In this document: in pieces, positions 57,088-64,000 of the stretch
How positions within the stretch are numbered: position 1 is the stretch's first letter
Layout of the letters: each line of letters begins with the position of its first letter
Assembly (NCBI GenBank): GCA_047630275.1
Contig: JBLHVN010000001.1
Span: 186,001-250,000 of the forward strand
Reading direction: 5' to 3'
DNA: 64,000 nucleotides
Source of the DNA: GCA-2720865 sp047630275
GTDB lineage: Bacteria > Bdellovibrionota > Bacteriovoracia > Bacteriovoracales > Bacteriovoracaceae
The notes under the pieces: generated by a model
The model's database searches: none
What the model saw: only the letters and a program-made list of their open reading frames with translations
Told to the model about the DNA's origin: nothing
Translations under genes and position numbers: made by a program

Positions 57088-58469
57088 TTTTGGTTTTCTT
57101 CTAAGTAATCTTCACTCGTCTGCACTGAACCATTCTTCTTAAAAATAAATAATGGAATGACAAACTCAGATCCTCTTTCTTGAGGAACAACCAGAGACTT
57201 AACACCTGAGGGGCTAGTAATTGTTAAAGGCTTATTGTTCTTAAAGACCTTTACCGCTCCTAAATTTCCAAGAAAGACTCTAATTAACTTTCCACGGATT
57301 AGAATAGTTCTTCCCTTTTTCAAGACAAATTTCTTTATAGGGTCGTCATCAGATTTATAAGTTAACCACGAGTCGGCCTTTACAGCATTGATAAAAATAT
57401 TCTGCTGCCCTTCGACAACGGCGGCTCTGTATTTAGTCGGAAGCAACCTATCGTACTCGTCCTGAGAGAGACCAGTGTCTTCTTGATAAAGTACTTTAGC
57501 TAAAGGCTTAAAGTTGATCTTCTCTTCTTTCTTTTTCTCTTCTTTTTTTGGTTCTTCTTTTTTCTCTATTATTTTCTCTTCAACAACCTTAGCTTCTTCC
57601 TTTTTAACTTCCTCTTTCTTAACTTCTTTTTTGATTTCTTCGAGTTGCTTCTTTGGAACTGGAGTTGCTAAGGGTTTTGGCTTTAAATCAGTTTCAGTTT
57701 TAGCGACTAGTATTTCTTCGTTAGCACTGCTTGTTTCTTTTAAAGGAGTAGAGGCTCCAAGAGTTTGTGGAATAACTTTTTTATTCTCTTCAACTTCAGG
57801 CTGGACTTCTTCTTGGACTACTTCTTCAGAATTAACTTCATCTTTCTTACCTGTATTATTTAAAATCAAAAGAAAAGCGATGATGGCCAGTGCTCCAACA
57901 GCAATTCCAATCTTGATTCCCTGTCCTTCACCATCTCCATCTTCAGATTTCTTAGATACGGACTTTGGCCCATCTGCCATCTTTGGAGTTGAAGACTCTT
58001 GAACAACTTCTTCCTTTTCTATTCCGTAAGTCATATCTAAAAGTTCAAGACAATCATTCTGATTAAGCTGTAAGGCCTTAGCATAAGACTTAACATAGCC
58101 TATTACATAAGCACGGTTTGGAAGTGCATCAAGATCATCTGCTTCTAGTCTTTCTAAATTACTAACTGAAATCTTTGTATGTTGACTGATAATCTTTAAA
58201 TTAATTCCTTTCTCTTCTCTCATTTGGCCTAAGAAGGCCCCAATAGTTGAAGCCATATCTTCGTCACCTGGAAAGGGTTCAACTAACTCTTGAGCTGGTT
58301 CTTGTACCTCAGGAGTTGGTTCGGGCTTCTCTTCTTTAGGAGCTATTTCTTCAGCTTTCTTTGAAGAAGGATTTTCTTCTTCGAAAAGAGAAGTAGCTTC
58401 TTCAAACTTGAGAGGCTCTGAGTCTTGGTCAATTTCGGCTTCCTCGAAAGGATCTTGTTTTTTTGTCAT
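57084..58469 (-). CDS. rodZ: RodZ-like cytoskeletal/helix-turn-helix membrane protein
   Basis: 461 residues. An acidic N-terminal extension (1-~75) precedes the HTH_25 domain (GAFLGQMREEKGINLKIISQ ... ISVSNLERLEADDLDALPNR ... GYVKSYAKALQLNQND). One transmembrane segment IKIGIAVGALAIIAFLLILN lies near residue 190. The periplasmic linker (~215-340) is very rich in Lys, Glu and Pro, then a DUF4115-like beta-domain ends the protein (ADSWLTYKSDDDPI, GNLGAVKVFKNNKPLTI). RodZ links MreB filaments to the cell-wall elongation machinery. Start overlaps the TPR lipoprotein stop (ATGA); stop overlaps the convergent permease by four bases. Confidence 0.88.
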   Translation of the reverse strand: MTKKQDPFEEAEIDQDSEPLKFEEATSLFEEENPSSKKAEEIAPKEEKPEPTPEVQEPAQELVEPFPGDEDMASTIGAFLGQMREEKGINLKIISQHTKISVSNLERLEADDLDALPNRAYVIGYVKSYAKALQLNQNDCLELLDMTYGIEKEEVVQESSTPKMADGPKSVSKKSEDGDGEGQGIKIGIAVGALAIIAFLLILNNTGKKDEVNSEEVVQEEVQPEVEENKKVIPQTLGASTPLKETSSANEEILVAKTETDLKPKPLATPVPKKQLEEIKKEVKKEEVKKEEAKVVEEKIIEKKEEPKKEEKKKEEKINFKPLAKVLYQEDTGLSQDEYDRLLPTKYRAAVVEGQQNIFINAVKADSWLTYKSDDDPIKKFVLKKGRTILIRGKLIRVFLGNLGAVKVFKNNKPLTITSPSGVKSLVVPQERGSEFVIPLFIFKKNGSVQTSEDYLEENQN

Positions 58470-59281
58470 TTATTATAGAAGTTGTTGTTATTTTGATTTG
58501 AGTAAAACTCTTGTTTCTCTAAATTATCTAAGTCATTCAACTTTACTCTAGCAAGAGTATCATAACGAGTTCCCTTGAACTGATTCTTTATATCAGTAAG
58601 CTTTAGTCTCGCTTCAGTGTATTTCTTAAGTTGAATCATAGCTTCGGCTTGTCTTAAGTGGGGTTCAGCTAAACTATAACAGCTACCCTTGGTCGCATCT
58701 TTGTAATACTTAAGCGCTGTTTGGTAGTCATACCTTCTGAAGGCCAAGTTCCCCATTTTAAAATTAGCTGGGCAATAGTCGTCTTTGATTTCAATAGCCT
58801 TTTTAAGTTGGACGATAGACTTATCGTAGTTCCCGCGCTTTTTTTCAACTAGTGCTAAGTTGTAATGAACCCGGTACTGATGCTTATAAACTAAATCTTT
58901 TAAAACAATCCTGTAGTGCTCTTCAGCTTTATCGATTTGGTTTAATTCTAAGTAAAGAGAAGCTAAGTTTGTCCTAGCATCAGAATTCTTTGGGCCATGC
59001 TTTAAAGCTAGGAGCAAATACTTTAATGCCCTTGGCATTTCTTTTTTAAAGTAAAATGCCATGCCTAGGTTGTTTAAAATATTTGCTTGATTAGGCTTTA
59101 ATTTATTGGCCTTAATTAAATGATCTAAGGCCGTCGTATAATCTTTATTAACAAGTGCATCAGTTCCATGAGCGTAGTGAAGATCAGCCTTTTTATGGTT
59201 AGTTTCTCTTTCTAAACTAGAAGACCCACATCCGACGAGGATAAGTTGAGTTATTAAGGCAAGTTTTAAAATGTTTTTCAT
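58466..59281 (-). CDS. TPR-repeat lipoprotein (PilF/PilW-like)
   Basis: 271 residues with lipoprotein signal MKNILKLALITQLILVGCGS (lipobox LVGC, Cys18). Five to six tetratricopeptide repeats follow: LHYAHGTDALVNKDYTTALD, NILNNLGMAFYFKKEMPRAL, ARTNLASLYLELNQIDKAEE, YNLALVEKKRGNYDKSIVQL and FKMGNLAFRRYDYQTALKYY. Similar lipoproteins (PilF/PilW) act as pilotins for type IV pilus secretins, and their genes are often found next to rodZ, as here. AGGGA precedes the ATG. Ends with an Asn-rich tail and overlaps rodZ by four bases. Pilus role inferred only. Confidence 0.85.
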   Translation of the reverse strand: MKNILKLALITQLILVGCGSSSLERETNHKKADLHYAHGTDALVNKDYTTALDHLIKANKLKPNQANILNNLGMAFYFKKEMPRALKYLLLALKHGPKNSDARTNLASLYLELNQIDKAEEHYRIVLKDLVYKHQYRVHYNLALVEKKRGNYDKSIVQLKKAIEIKDDYCPANFKMGNLAFRRYDYQTALKYYKDATKGSCYSLAEPHLRQAEAMIQLKKYTEARLKLTDIKNQFKGTRYDTLARVKLNDLDNLEKQEFYSNQNNNNFYNK

Positions 59282-59372
59282 AGTGTCCCTATAAGATCTA
59301 TTAAAAAGCGTTGAAACAGTTTATTTTACTGAGTTAAAGCTTCTTTGCCAAACTTGAAAAGGTTTTTGCGGA

Positions 59373-60476
59373 CTAATTTGCTCGGTTATTTTTTAAGAAG
59401 ATTATCGATTCATAGTGATGAGTTCCTGGAAAGAAATCCAGCAAGTGAATGGATATGGCTTCAAAGTGAGGGGCGATCTTTTTTAAATCTCGGATCATGG
59501 TATCAGAGAAGCAGCTTTGATAACCCACGTAGTGGGGCTCTAGATCATTAAGCCATTGTGCAGTTTCTTTAAAGCCACTTCTTGGAGGATCAAAGATGAC
59601 AAGGTCCGCAGGGATATCTGGGACTTCAGGGCTCTTATAAAGATCTGTTTTATGAAATCTCTGATGTTCTGATAGCTTTGATTTATCACAATAATTATCA
59701 AAGATCGTTACTTTGGAAGCCGTAAAGCCTCTAGTCAGATTTCCTGAACCTCCAAACACGTCATAAACACTTTCTACTGACTCACAAGAATCATAAAAGT
59801 CTTTCCAAATCTGAAGAGCTAGGTCATTCATTTCTTTATTTACTTGGCTAAAGCCAGCAGCTGCATAGTTCTCATTCCAAACGCATAAGACTTCTTCATT
59901 GAGTTCGTAAAGCTCAAGGTGCCCATTAAGAGGGGCATTTGAAGGAGCGCTTTTGATCCATGATTGATTTTCATAAAGAGCTTTCAGTGATTCTTGTATT
60001 TTTAAACTTGGAAGTAAGCAACCTGGTACTTCCTCTATATGATTTGATTTGGCTTTATGAAAACCAAGAGTCTTTCTCTTTAGATCGTAGTGTAATTGGA
60101 TCCTATTGCGGTAACCTATTCTTGTGGGGGCACCATGAATAGTGACCGGGGCATCCTTGAACTGACTATAACTAAGAAGTCTTTCAAAAGAAGCTTGTTT
60201 GGTTTTAAGTTCTGTTTCGTAACTTGTATGAAGAAAATCGCAGCCAGAGCATTCTTTAAAGTGATCACAAGCGGGTTCTTCTCGGTGAGAGGAGGGATTT
60301 GAGAGCTCTGTTACTTTGGCAAATTGAATACCTTTCTTTTTACCTACAATACGGGCAAGCCCCTCTTCGCCTGGTAAAGTCTTAGGAATAAAAGTGATTT
60401 TGTCGTCTATCTTACTAACGCCTTGGCCTAGTGAGTCTAAACTTTCAATTTTAAATTTAATGATTTCTGTTTTCAT
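59373..60476 (-). CDS. TrmA/RlmD-family RNA uracil-5-methyltransferase (class I, Fe-S)
   Basis: 367 residues. A short TRAM-like start (residues ~1-60, IKFKIESLDSLGQGVSKID) is followed by the Fe-S cluster region with CDHFKECSGCDF and a further Cys in VPGCLLPS. The AdoMet domain shows YDVFGGSGNLTRGF and DLVIFDPPRSGFKETA, and the nucleophile-containing VGYQSCFSDTMIRDLKKI has the catalytic Cys. Family members make m5U in 23S rRNA (RlmC/RlmD) or tRNA; which uridine cannot be told from sequence. Divergent from the potassium uptake genes. Confidence 0.9.
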   Translation of the reverse strand: MKTEIIKFKIESLDSLGQGVSKIDDKITFIPKTLPGEEGLARIVGKKKGIQFAKVTELSNPSSHREEPACDHFKECSGCDFLHTSYETELKTKQASFERLLSYSQFKDAPVTIHGAPTRIGYRNRIQLHYDLKRKTLGFHKAKSNHIEEVPGCLLPSLKIQESLKALYENQSWIKSAPSNAPLNGHLELYELNEEVLCVWNENYAAAGFSQVNKEMNDLALQIWKDFYDSCESVESVYDVFGGSGNLTRGFTASKVTIFDNYCDKSKLSEHQRFHKTDLYKSPEVPDIPADLVIFDPPRSGFKETAQWLNDLEPHYVGYQSCFSDTMIRDLKKIAPHFEAISIHLLDFFPGTHHYESIIFLKNNRAN

Positions 60477-60542
60477 ACTCTATAGCGCTCGGTAAATAAT
60501 GCTCTTAATGGTTAAATAATTAATCAGTATTATCATAGAGTT

Positions 60543-62276
60543 ATGCTTAGCGGTCTGCACAAAATTCCATTCATCCTTGAACTGTTTCTCAATGGTTGTT
60601 TCATCTTACTCTATTCTGCTCAGTCTATGGGAAAAATTCCAGCGTCTTGGAATGGGGAATGGGTTAAGTCCATCATTAGGGCCGGTGGATTAATTGTTCC
60701 TTTAGTTCTGCTCTTAAGCGTCTTTGTTAATTATATAAATAGTAAAAGCACCGAAGATTTTTTTAGAAAACATATTTTCTCTATTGTTGTTTTTTTTCCC
60801 TTACTTATTACTTGGGGGGATGTGGAGTTTTCATTTTGGCTCGGTTCCGCTCACTTACTTTCGAGTGTCTTGTCGCTCTATGATGACAATGGAAAGACTA
60901 AAACCACTCCTGGAGGCTGGGTTAATCAAGCGGGGATTTTTAAAGGTCTAAAGCTTGGCTCTGCACAGTGGGTTTTGCTCTCTTTTACAGGAGTGATTCT
61001 CGTTGGAACTTTTTTACTCATGCTTCCGGTTTCGACAAACCCTGGCAAGGCCATGAAGTTCATCGACGCTTTGTTTATGGCGACTTCAGCAACTTGTGTT
61101 ACAGGATTGTCCACCATGAGTTTAGAGACGGACTTTTCTCTTTTTGGGCAGATCGTAATTCTCATTCTAATACAAATTGGTGGTTTATCCATCATGACTC
61201 TTTATTCATCGATGGCCCTTCTTATGGGGAATGCCATGGGAATGAAAGAAAGAATGATTATGCAGGATCTTTTAGACGTTGCTAGTTTGGAGGAGCTCTT
61301 AAATATGATTGTTAGTATTGTTAAATATACTTTCTTCATAGAGCTCTGGGGAGCCATTGTCTTAACCATTGGTTTCACTTTTGAAGGCTACGAGTTTGGT
61401 TCGGCTATTTATTATGGCTTCTTTCATTCAATCTCTGCTTTTTGTAATGCTGGATTTAGTCTTTTTGATACCTCATTAGAATCTTATGCAACTAAGCCCC
61501 TTATTCATGGAACCATTATGGTACTCATAACTTTAGGTGGACTTGGTTTTATTGTTTTAAAAGAATTGAAAGAAGTTATTGTCGGAGGAAAAAGCATTGT
61601 AAGACTTGGGCTTCACTCTAAAGTGGTGATTGTTACTTCTTTTATTCTGACTGTTGCTGGAGCCCTCTTTATATTCTTCGGAGAATTCTTGCATGCTTTA
61701 GATAGCTATACAGTTTGGGAAAAAATACAGCTTTCACTTTTTCAATCAATCACCTTAAGAACAGCAGGCTTCAATTCAATTCCATTAACAAACCTTAATA
61801 CTTACACCTTGTATGCAATGACCCTCTTTATGTTTATTGGTGGAAGCCCTGGTTCTACAGCTGGTGGTATTAAGACCACTACACTTGCTATTTTATACCA
61901 ATCAATTAGATCAACCCTAAAAGGGAAAAGGTCTGTTGGCATCTTAGATAGAAAGATTCCTGGGCCTCTGGTGGTGCGGGCGACTGCTATTACCTTTATC
62001 TCGATTATAATCACCTCGGTCTTTATCCTTATTTTGATGAGGCTTGAAAGTGATCAAGGGTTCTTAGCTATTTTCTTTGAAGTCATGTCGGCATCTGGAA
62101 CAGTCGGTCTTTCACTTGGTATCACACCGGTGTTATCGGTTATGGGGAAAATTTCAATTGCAGCACTTATGTTGATTGGAAGAATTGGGCCTCTAACTCT
62201 ATTATTAGCAATTGCGCAAAGGCAGAATCCGACCGGAAAATTTGACTACCCTGAGGGTAGGATTATGATTGGTTAA
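60543..62276 (+). CDS. TrkH/KtrB-family potassium transporter membrane subunit
   Basis: 577 residues, with an N-terminal extra hydrophobic region (residues ~1-130) before the typical core. The four MPM repeats of the superfamily are present, with selectivity-filter-type loops: SATCVTGLSTMSLE, FCNAGFSLFD, LRTAGFNSIPL and SASGTVGLSLGI. The third-repeat gating loop region shows GSPGSTAGGIKTTTLAIL. It conducts potassium (with sodium coupling in KtrB) across the inner membrane and is controlled by the cytoplasmic subunit encoded next. The KtrA-type gene follows 42 bases later. Confidence 0.93.
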   Translation: MLSGLHKIPFILELFLNGCFILLYSAQSMGKIPASWNGEWVKSIIRAGGLIVPLVLLLSVFVNYINSKSTEDFFRKHIFSIVVFFPLLITWGDVEFSFWLGSAHLLSSVLSLYDDNGKTKTTPGGWVNQAGIFKGLKLGSAQWVLLSFTGVILVGTFLLMLPVSTNPGKAMKFIDALFMATSATCVTGLSTMSLETDFSLFGQIVILILIQIGGLSIMTLYSSMALLMGNAMGMKERMIMQDLLDVASLEELLNMIVSIVKYTFFIELWGAIVLTIGFTFEGYEFGSAIYYGFFHSISAFCNAGFSLFDTSLESYATKPLIHGTIMVLITLGGLGFIVLKELKEVIVGGKSIVRLGLHSKVVIVTSFILTVAGALFIFFGEFLHALDSYTVWEKIQLSLFQSITLRTAGFNSIPLTNLNTYTLYAMTLFMFIGGSPGSTAGGIKTTTLAILYQSIRSTLKGKRSVGILDRKIPGPLVVRATAITFISIIITSVFILILMRLESDQGFLAIFFEVMSASGTVGLSLGITPVLSVMGKISIAALMLIGRIGPLTLLLAIAQRQNPTGKFDYPEGRIMIG

Positions 62277-62318
62277 TGCATAGGGTATAATGAGTGAAAA
62301 CGAAAGGTTAGAAATCTT

Positions 62319-63014
62319 ATGATGGTAGCAGTGATTGGCTTAGGAACGTTTGGTTCAAAAACAGCAACTCGTCTTTTTGAGAAGGGTGCAGAAGTTATTG
62401 CCATCGATAAAAATCCTGAGCTAGTAGAGAAAATTAAAGACCGCGTGACTCATGCGGCAGCCCTTGATGTGACCGAAGAGCGCTCTCTCCGTGGTGTCAA
62501 TATCTCTGACGTCGATGTTGCTGTTGTGGCGATTGGGGATTCATCAGAGCAAAGTATTATGGCCGTAACTATGCTTCGAAAGCTTGGTGTTGGGCGAGTC
62601 ATTGCCCGAGCTATTTCTACTTTGCACGAGCATATTCTTCATGAAATTGGAGCTTCAGAGATCATTAAGGTTGAAGAGCAGATGGGGGAGATTATCGCCT
62701 CAAAGATTGTAGCACCTCACGTTCTACAGAGGTATAACTTCGCAGCCGGATACTCCATTGTAGAGATTAAGCTTGGAAAAAGATTTGAAGGAAAGACCTT
62801 AGTTGAAAGTAAGATCAGACAAAATTATAACTTAAATATTGTGGCCCTTCAAAAGCGTGTTCCCTATATTGCTGAGGATGGGAAGTCTGCTTATAAAGTT
62901 GAGATCAATGACTGCCCCATGCCAATGGACGTTATTGAAGCAGATGATATTGTCGTTTTAGTTGGTTCAGAGAAAAACTTTAATAAACTATTTGCAGATA
63001 TATCTGAAAGTTAA
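62319..63014 (+). CDS. KtrA/TrkA-family potassium uptake regulatory protein (RCK)
   Basis: 231 residues. An RCK_N domain binds nucleotide with VAVIGLGTFGSKTATRLFEK and Asp in VIAIDKNPELVEK (end of the second strand), then a TrkA_C domain (~residues 140-228, with YSIVEIKLGKRFEGKTLVES). The octameric ring gates KtrB in response to ATP/ADP or c-di-AMP. A single RCK unit fits KtrA rather than the doubled TrkA. AAAGG precedes the ATG. Downstream, 12 bases later, lies a sensor protein gene. Confidence 0.94.
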   Translation: MMVAVIGLGTFGSKTATRLFEKGAEVIAIDKNPELVEKIKDRVTHAAALDVTEERSLRGVNISDVDVAVVAIGDSSEQSIMAVTMLRKLGVGRVIARAISTLHEHILHEIGASEIIKVEEQMGEIIASKIVAPHVLQRYNFAAGYSIVEIKLGKRFEGKTLVESKIRQNYNLNIVALQKRVPYIAEDGKSAYKVEINDCPMPMDVIEADDIVVLVGSEKNFNKLFADISES

Positions 63015-63026
63015 GAGAGAAGAAAA

Positions 63027-64000
63027 TTGAATTTATCACTACGAAATAGAGTTGCTGTTAGTTTTATCGTCGCCAATATGGCGGTGCTAATCCTATCGTT
63101 TACTGTATTTCATTTTCTCAACGCTCTTAATAAAGATATTGAATCAATCACGGTGCGTTCAAATAGAGTTTCTTTATTAACTGATGAAATCCGAATTAGT
63201 GCTGTTTCAATCTTGAAGTATCAAAGAAGAATCTTAACTTCAAAGCCTGATCAAAAGACTGTCGAGAAGGTTGTAAATCTTTGTGAGTCTTTTACTTCTC
63301 AATTGCATACCCTAGATTCTTTATATAAAGACCCGGAAGTCAAAAAAGTTGTGGCCCAAATGCTCTCCTATGTTGACTCCTTAAAGCTTATATTAAGTAA
63401 GGCCGCCATCTATAGTAATAGAGATACTTTAGGCATGAGTTCGGTTGGGGACTTAGCCGATAAGATCCTCGATGCCTTTTCTGACTTTCAAGACATTCAA
63501 TACTTTCAAAGTGTAGAGAGGGATAAGAAGATTAAAAAGATCATCAATGAGACTAAAAGGCATATGATGATTGTCTTAATCATCGGCTTCTTAGGAACAA
63601 TTGTGTTGGCCCTTGTTGTGCCAGGAAAGATTGCCCTGCCTTTTAAGAAGATTAAAGACGCTATTAGAGAACTTCAAGATTGTAACTTTGATGTTTCCAT
63701 CTATTACTCTCAAGATGACGAAATTGGTGAGATTGCCCGAGAGATGAACAAAATGATTCATTCCATTAAGATCTTCGATGAACTTCGAACAGACCGTATT
63801 GGGGTAGAAAATAGAAAGTTTGATGCTCTAGCTAACCTAGTCAGAAGACCGGTTCTTGTAGCAAACGCTGAAAGCAAACTTATTTATATGAACAACCAAT
63901 TGTATTCACTCCTTCAGGTTCAATCTGAAGATGTGATTGGTAAAGATATGACGGAGAGTGTTATCCCTCAGACTATTATTGACGCTTACGAATTGGCTAT
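63027..64000 (+). CDS. Membrane sensor protein with HAMP and PAS domains, probably a histidine kinase; cut by the window end
   Basis: Frame from TTG 63027, with GAGAGAAG just upstream and the KtrA stop 12 bases before, open to the last base (~324 residues). A membrane segment (residues ~8-30, VAVSFIVANMAVLILSFTVF) is followed by a helical extracytoplasmic sensor (~31-175), a second segment (~178-200, MMIVLIIGFLGTIVLALVV), a HAMP linker (~200-250, with DDEIGEIAREMNKMI) and the start of a PAS domain (FDALANLVRRPVLVANAESK, YMNNQLYSLLQVQSEDVIG). The output domain lies outside the window; a kinase is most likely. Possibly co-transcribed with the potassium uptake genes. Confidence 0.82.
   Translation, partial: MNLSLRNRVAVSFIVANMAVLILSFTVFHFLNALNKDIESITVRSNRVSLLTDEIRISAVSILKYQRRILTSKPDQKTVEKVVNLCESFTSQLHTLDSLYKDPEVKKVVAQMLSYVDSLKLILSKAAIYSNRDTLGMSSVGDLADKILDAFSDFQDIQYFQSVERDKKIKKIINETKRHMMIVLIIGFLGTIVLALVVPGKIALPFKKIKDAIRELQDCNFDVSIYYSQDDEIGEIAREMNKMIHSIKIFDELRTDRIGVENRKFDALANLVRRPVLVANAESKLIYMNNQLYSLLQVQSEDVIGKDMTESVIPQTIIDAYELA

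Noticed and set aside
57514..58002. 162-residue open frame opposite rodZ
   Set aside because: Composed almost only of Ser, Phe and Thr, the mirror image of the Lys/Glu-rich linker of RodZ on the other strand.

Overview
The window is an AT-rich chromosomal segment of a Gram-negative bacterium. It carries Lgt, lipoprotein signal peptides, outer-membrane beta-barrels, an LptF/G permease, an O-antigen ligase family protein and a periplasmic lytic transglycosylase. Gene content and order (trmB-dnaG-rpoD, a site-2 protease followed by scpA-scpB-rluB, rplU-rpmA-obg-rsfS-rlmH, many secreted proteins of unknown function) best fit the Bdellovibrionota, most likely a Bacteriovorax/Halobacteriovorax-like lineage. 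That placement is my inference from style and content; no marker comparison was run. No rRNA, IS element, prophage, CRISPR array or transfer scar is visible.

Layout. 1-4972: four polytopic GT-C-like membrane proteins of different families on both strands. 4965-8138: a SWIM-SNF2 helicase. 8316-12675: trmB-dnaG-rpoD on the minus strand, ending in a strong terminator. 12803-18778: envelope and unknown genes (a secreted papain-like candidate, a PLP aminotransferase, two small proteins, two beta-barrel proteins, an alpha/beta-hydrolase fused to a PilZ domain). 18900-23761: site-2 protease, scpA, scpB, an RluB-type pseudouridine synthase and a lipoprotein. 24272-26815: initiator tRNA, trpS, an Lrp/AsnC regulator and a lipoyl-less E2-type acyltransferase. 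26960-30482: secreted proteins, including a permuted NlpC/P60 protein. 30503-33246: rplU-rpmA and obg-rsfS-rlmH on the minus strand. 33478-41285: an unknown gene, lgt, a dicarboxylate-type symporter, an MltD-like transglycosylase, an unknown protein and a beta-barrel protein. 41346-43118: O-antigen ligase/polymerase family. 43187-53859: a nearly complete haem pathway. 53836-60476: trmL, pepA, an LptF/G permease, rodZ, a TPR lipoprotein and an RNA uracil methyltransferase. 60543-64000: KtrB/TrkH and KtrA/TrkA potassium uptake, then a sensor protein cut by the window end.

The most coherent unit is the haem cluster. On the minus strand, in tightly coupled order, lie hemA, a hemC-hemD fusion, hemL, a histidine kinase, a response regulator, hemE, hemN, a protoporphyrinogen oxidase and hemH, with hemB divergent from hemA. 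Together these give the C5 route from glutamyl-tRNA to protohaem. A two-component pair sits translationally coupled in the middle of the operon, and direct repeats lie in the hemA/hemB promoter region, which suggests dedicated control of tetrapyrrole synthesis. HemA is unusually short and lacks a normally conserved histidine, and HemH carries an internal cysteine cluster.

Other points worth attention: the hydrolase-PilZ fusion with an intact c-di-GMP motif, ScpB with very long acidic extensions, a primase zinc site with Asp in place of the fourth Cys, a three-codon minicistron before hemB, several structured leaders, and repeated tail-to-tail overlaps between convergent genes.
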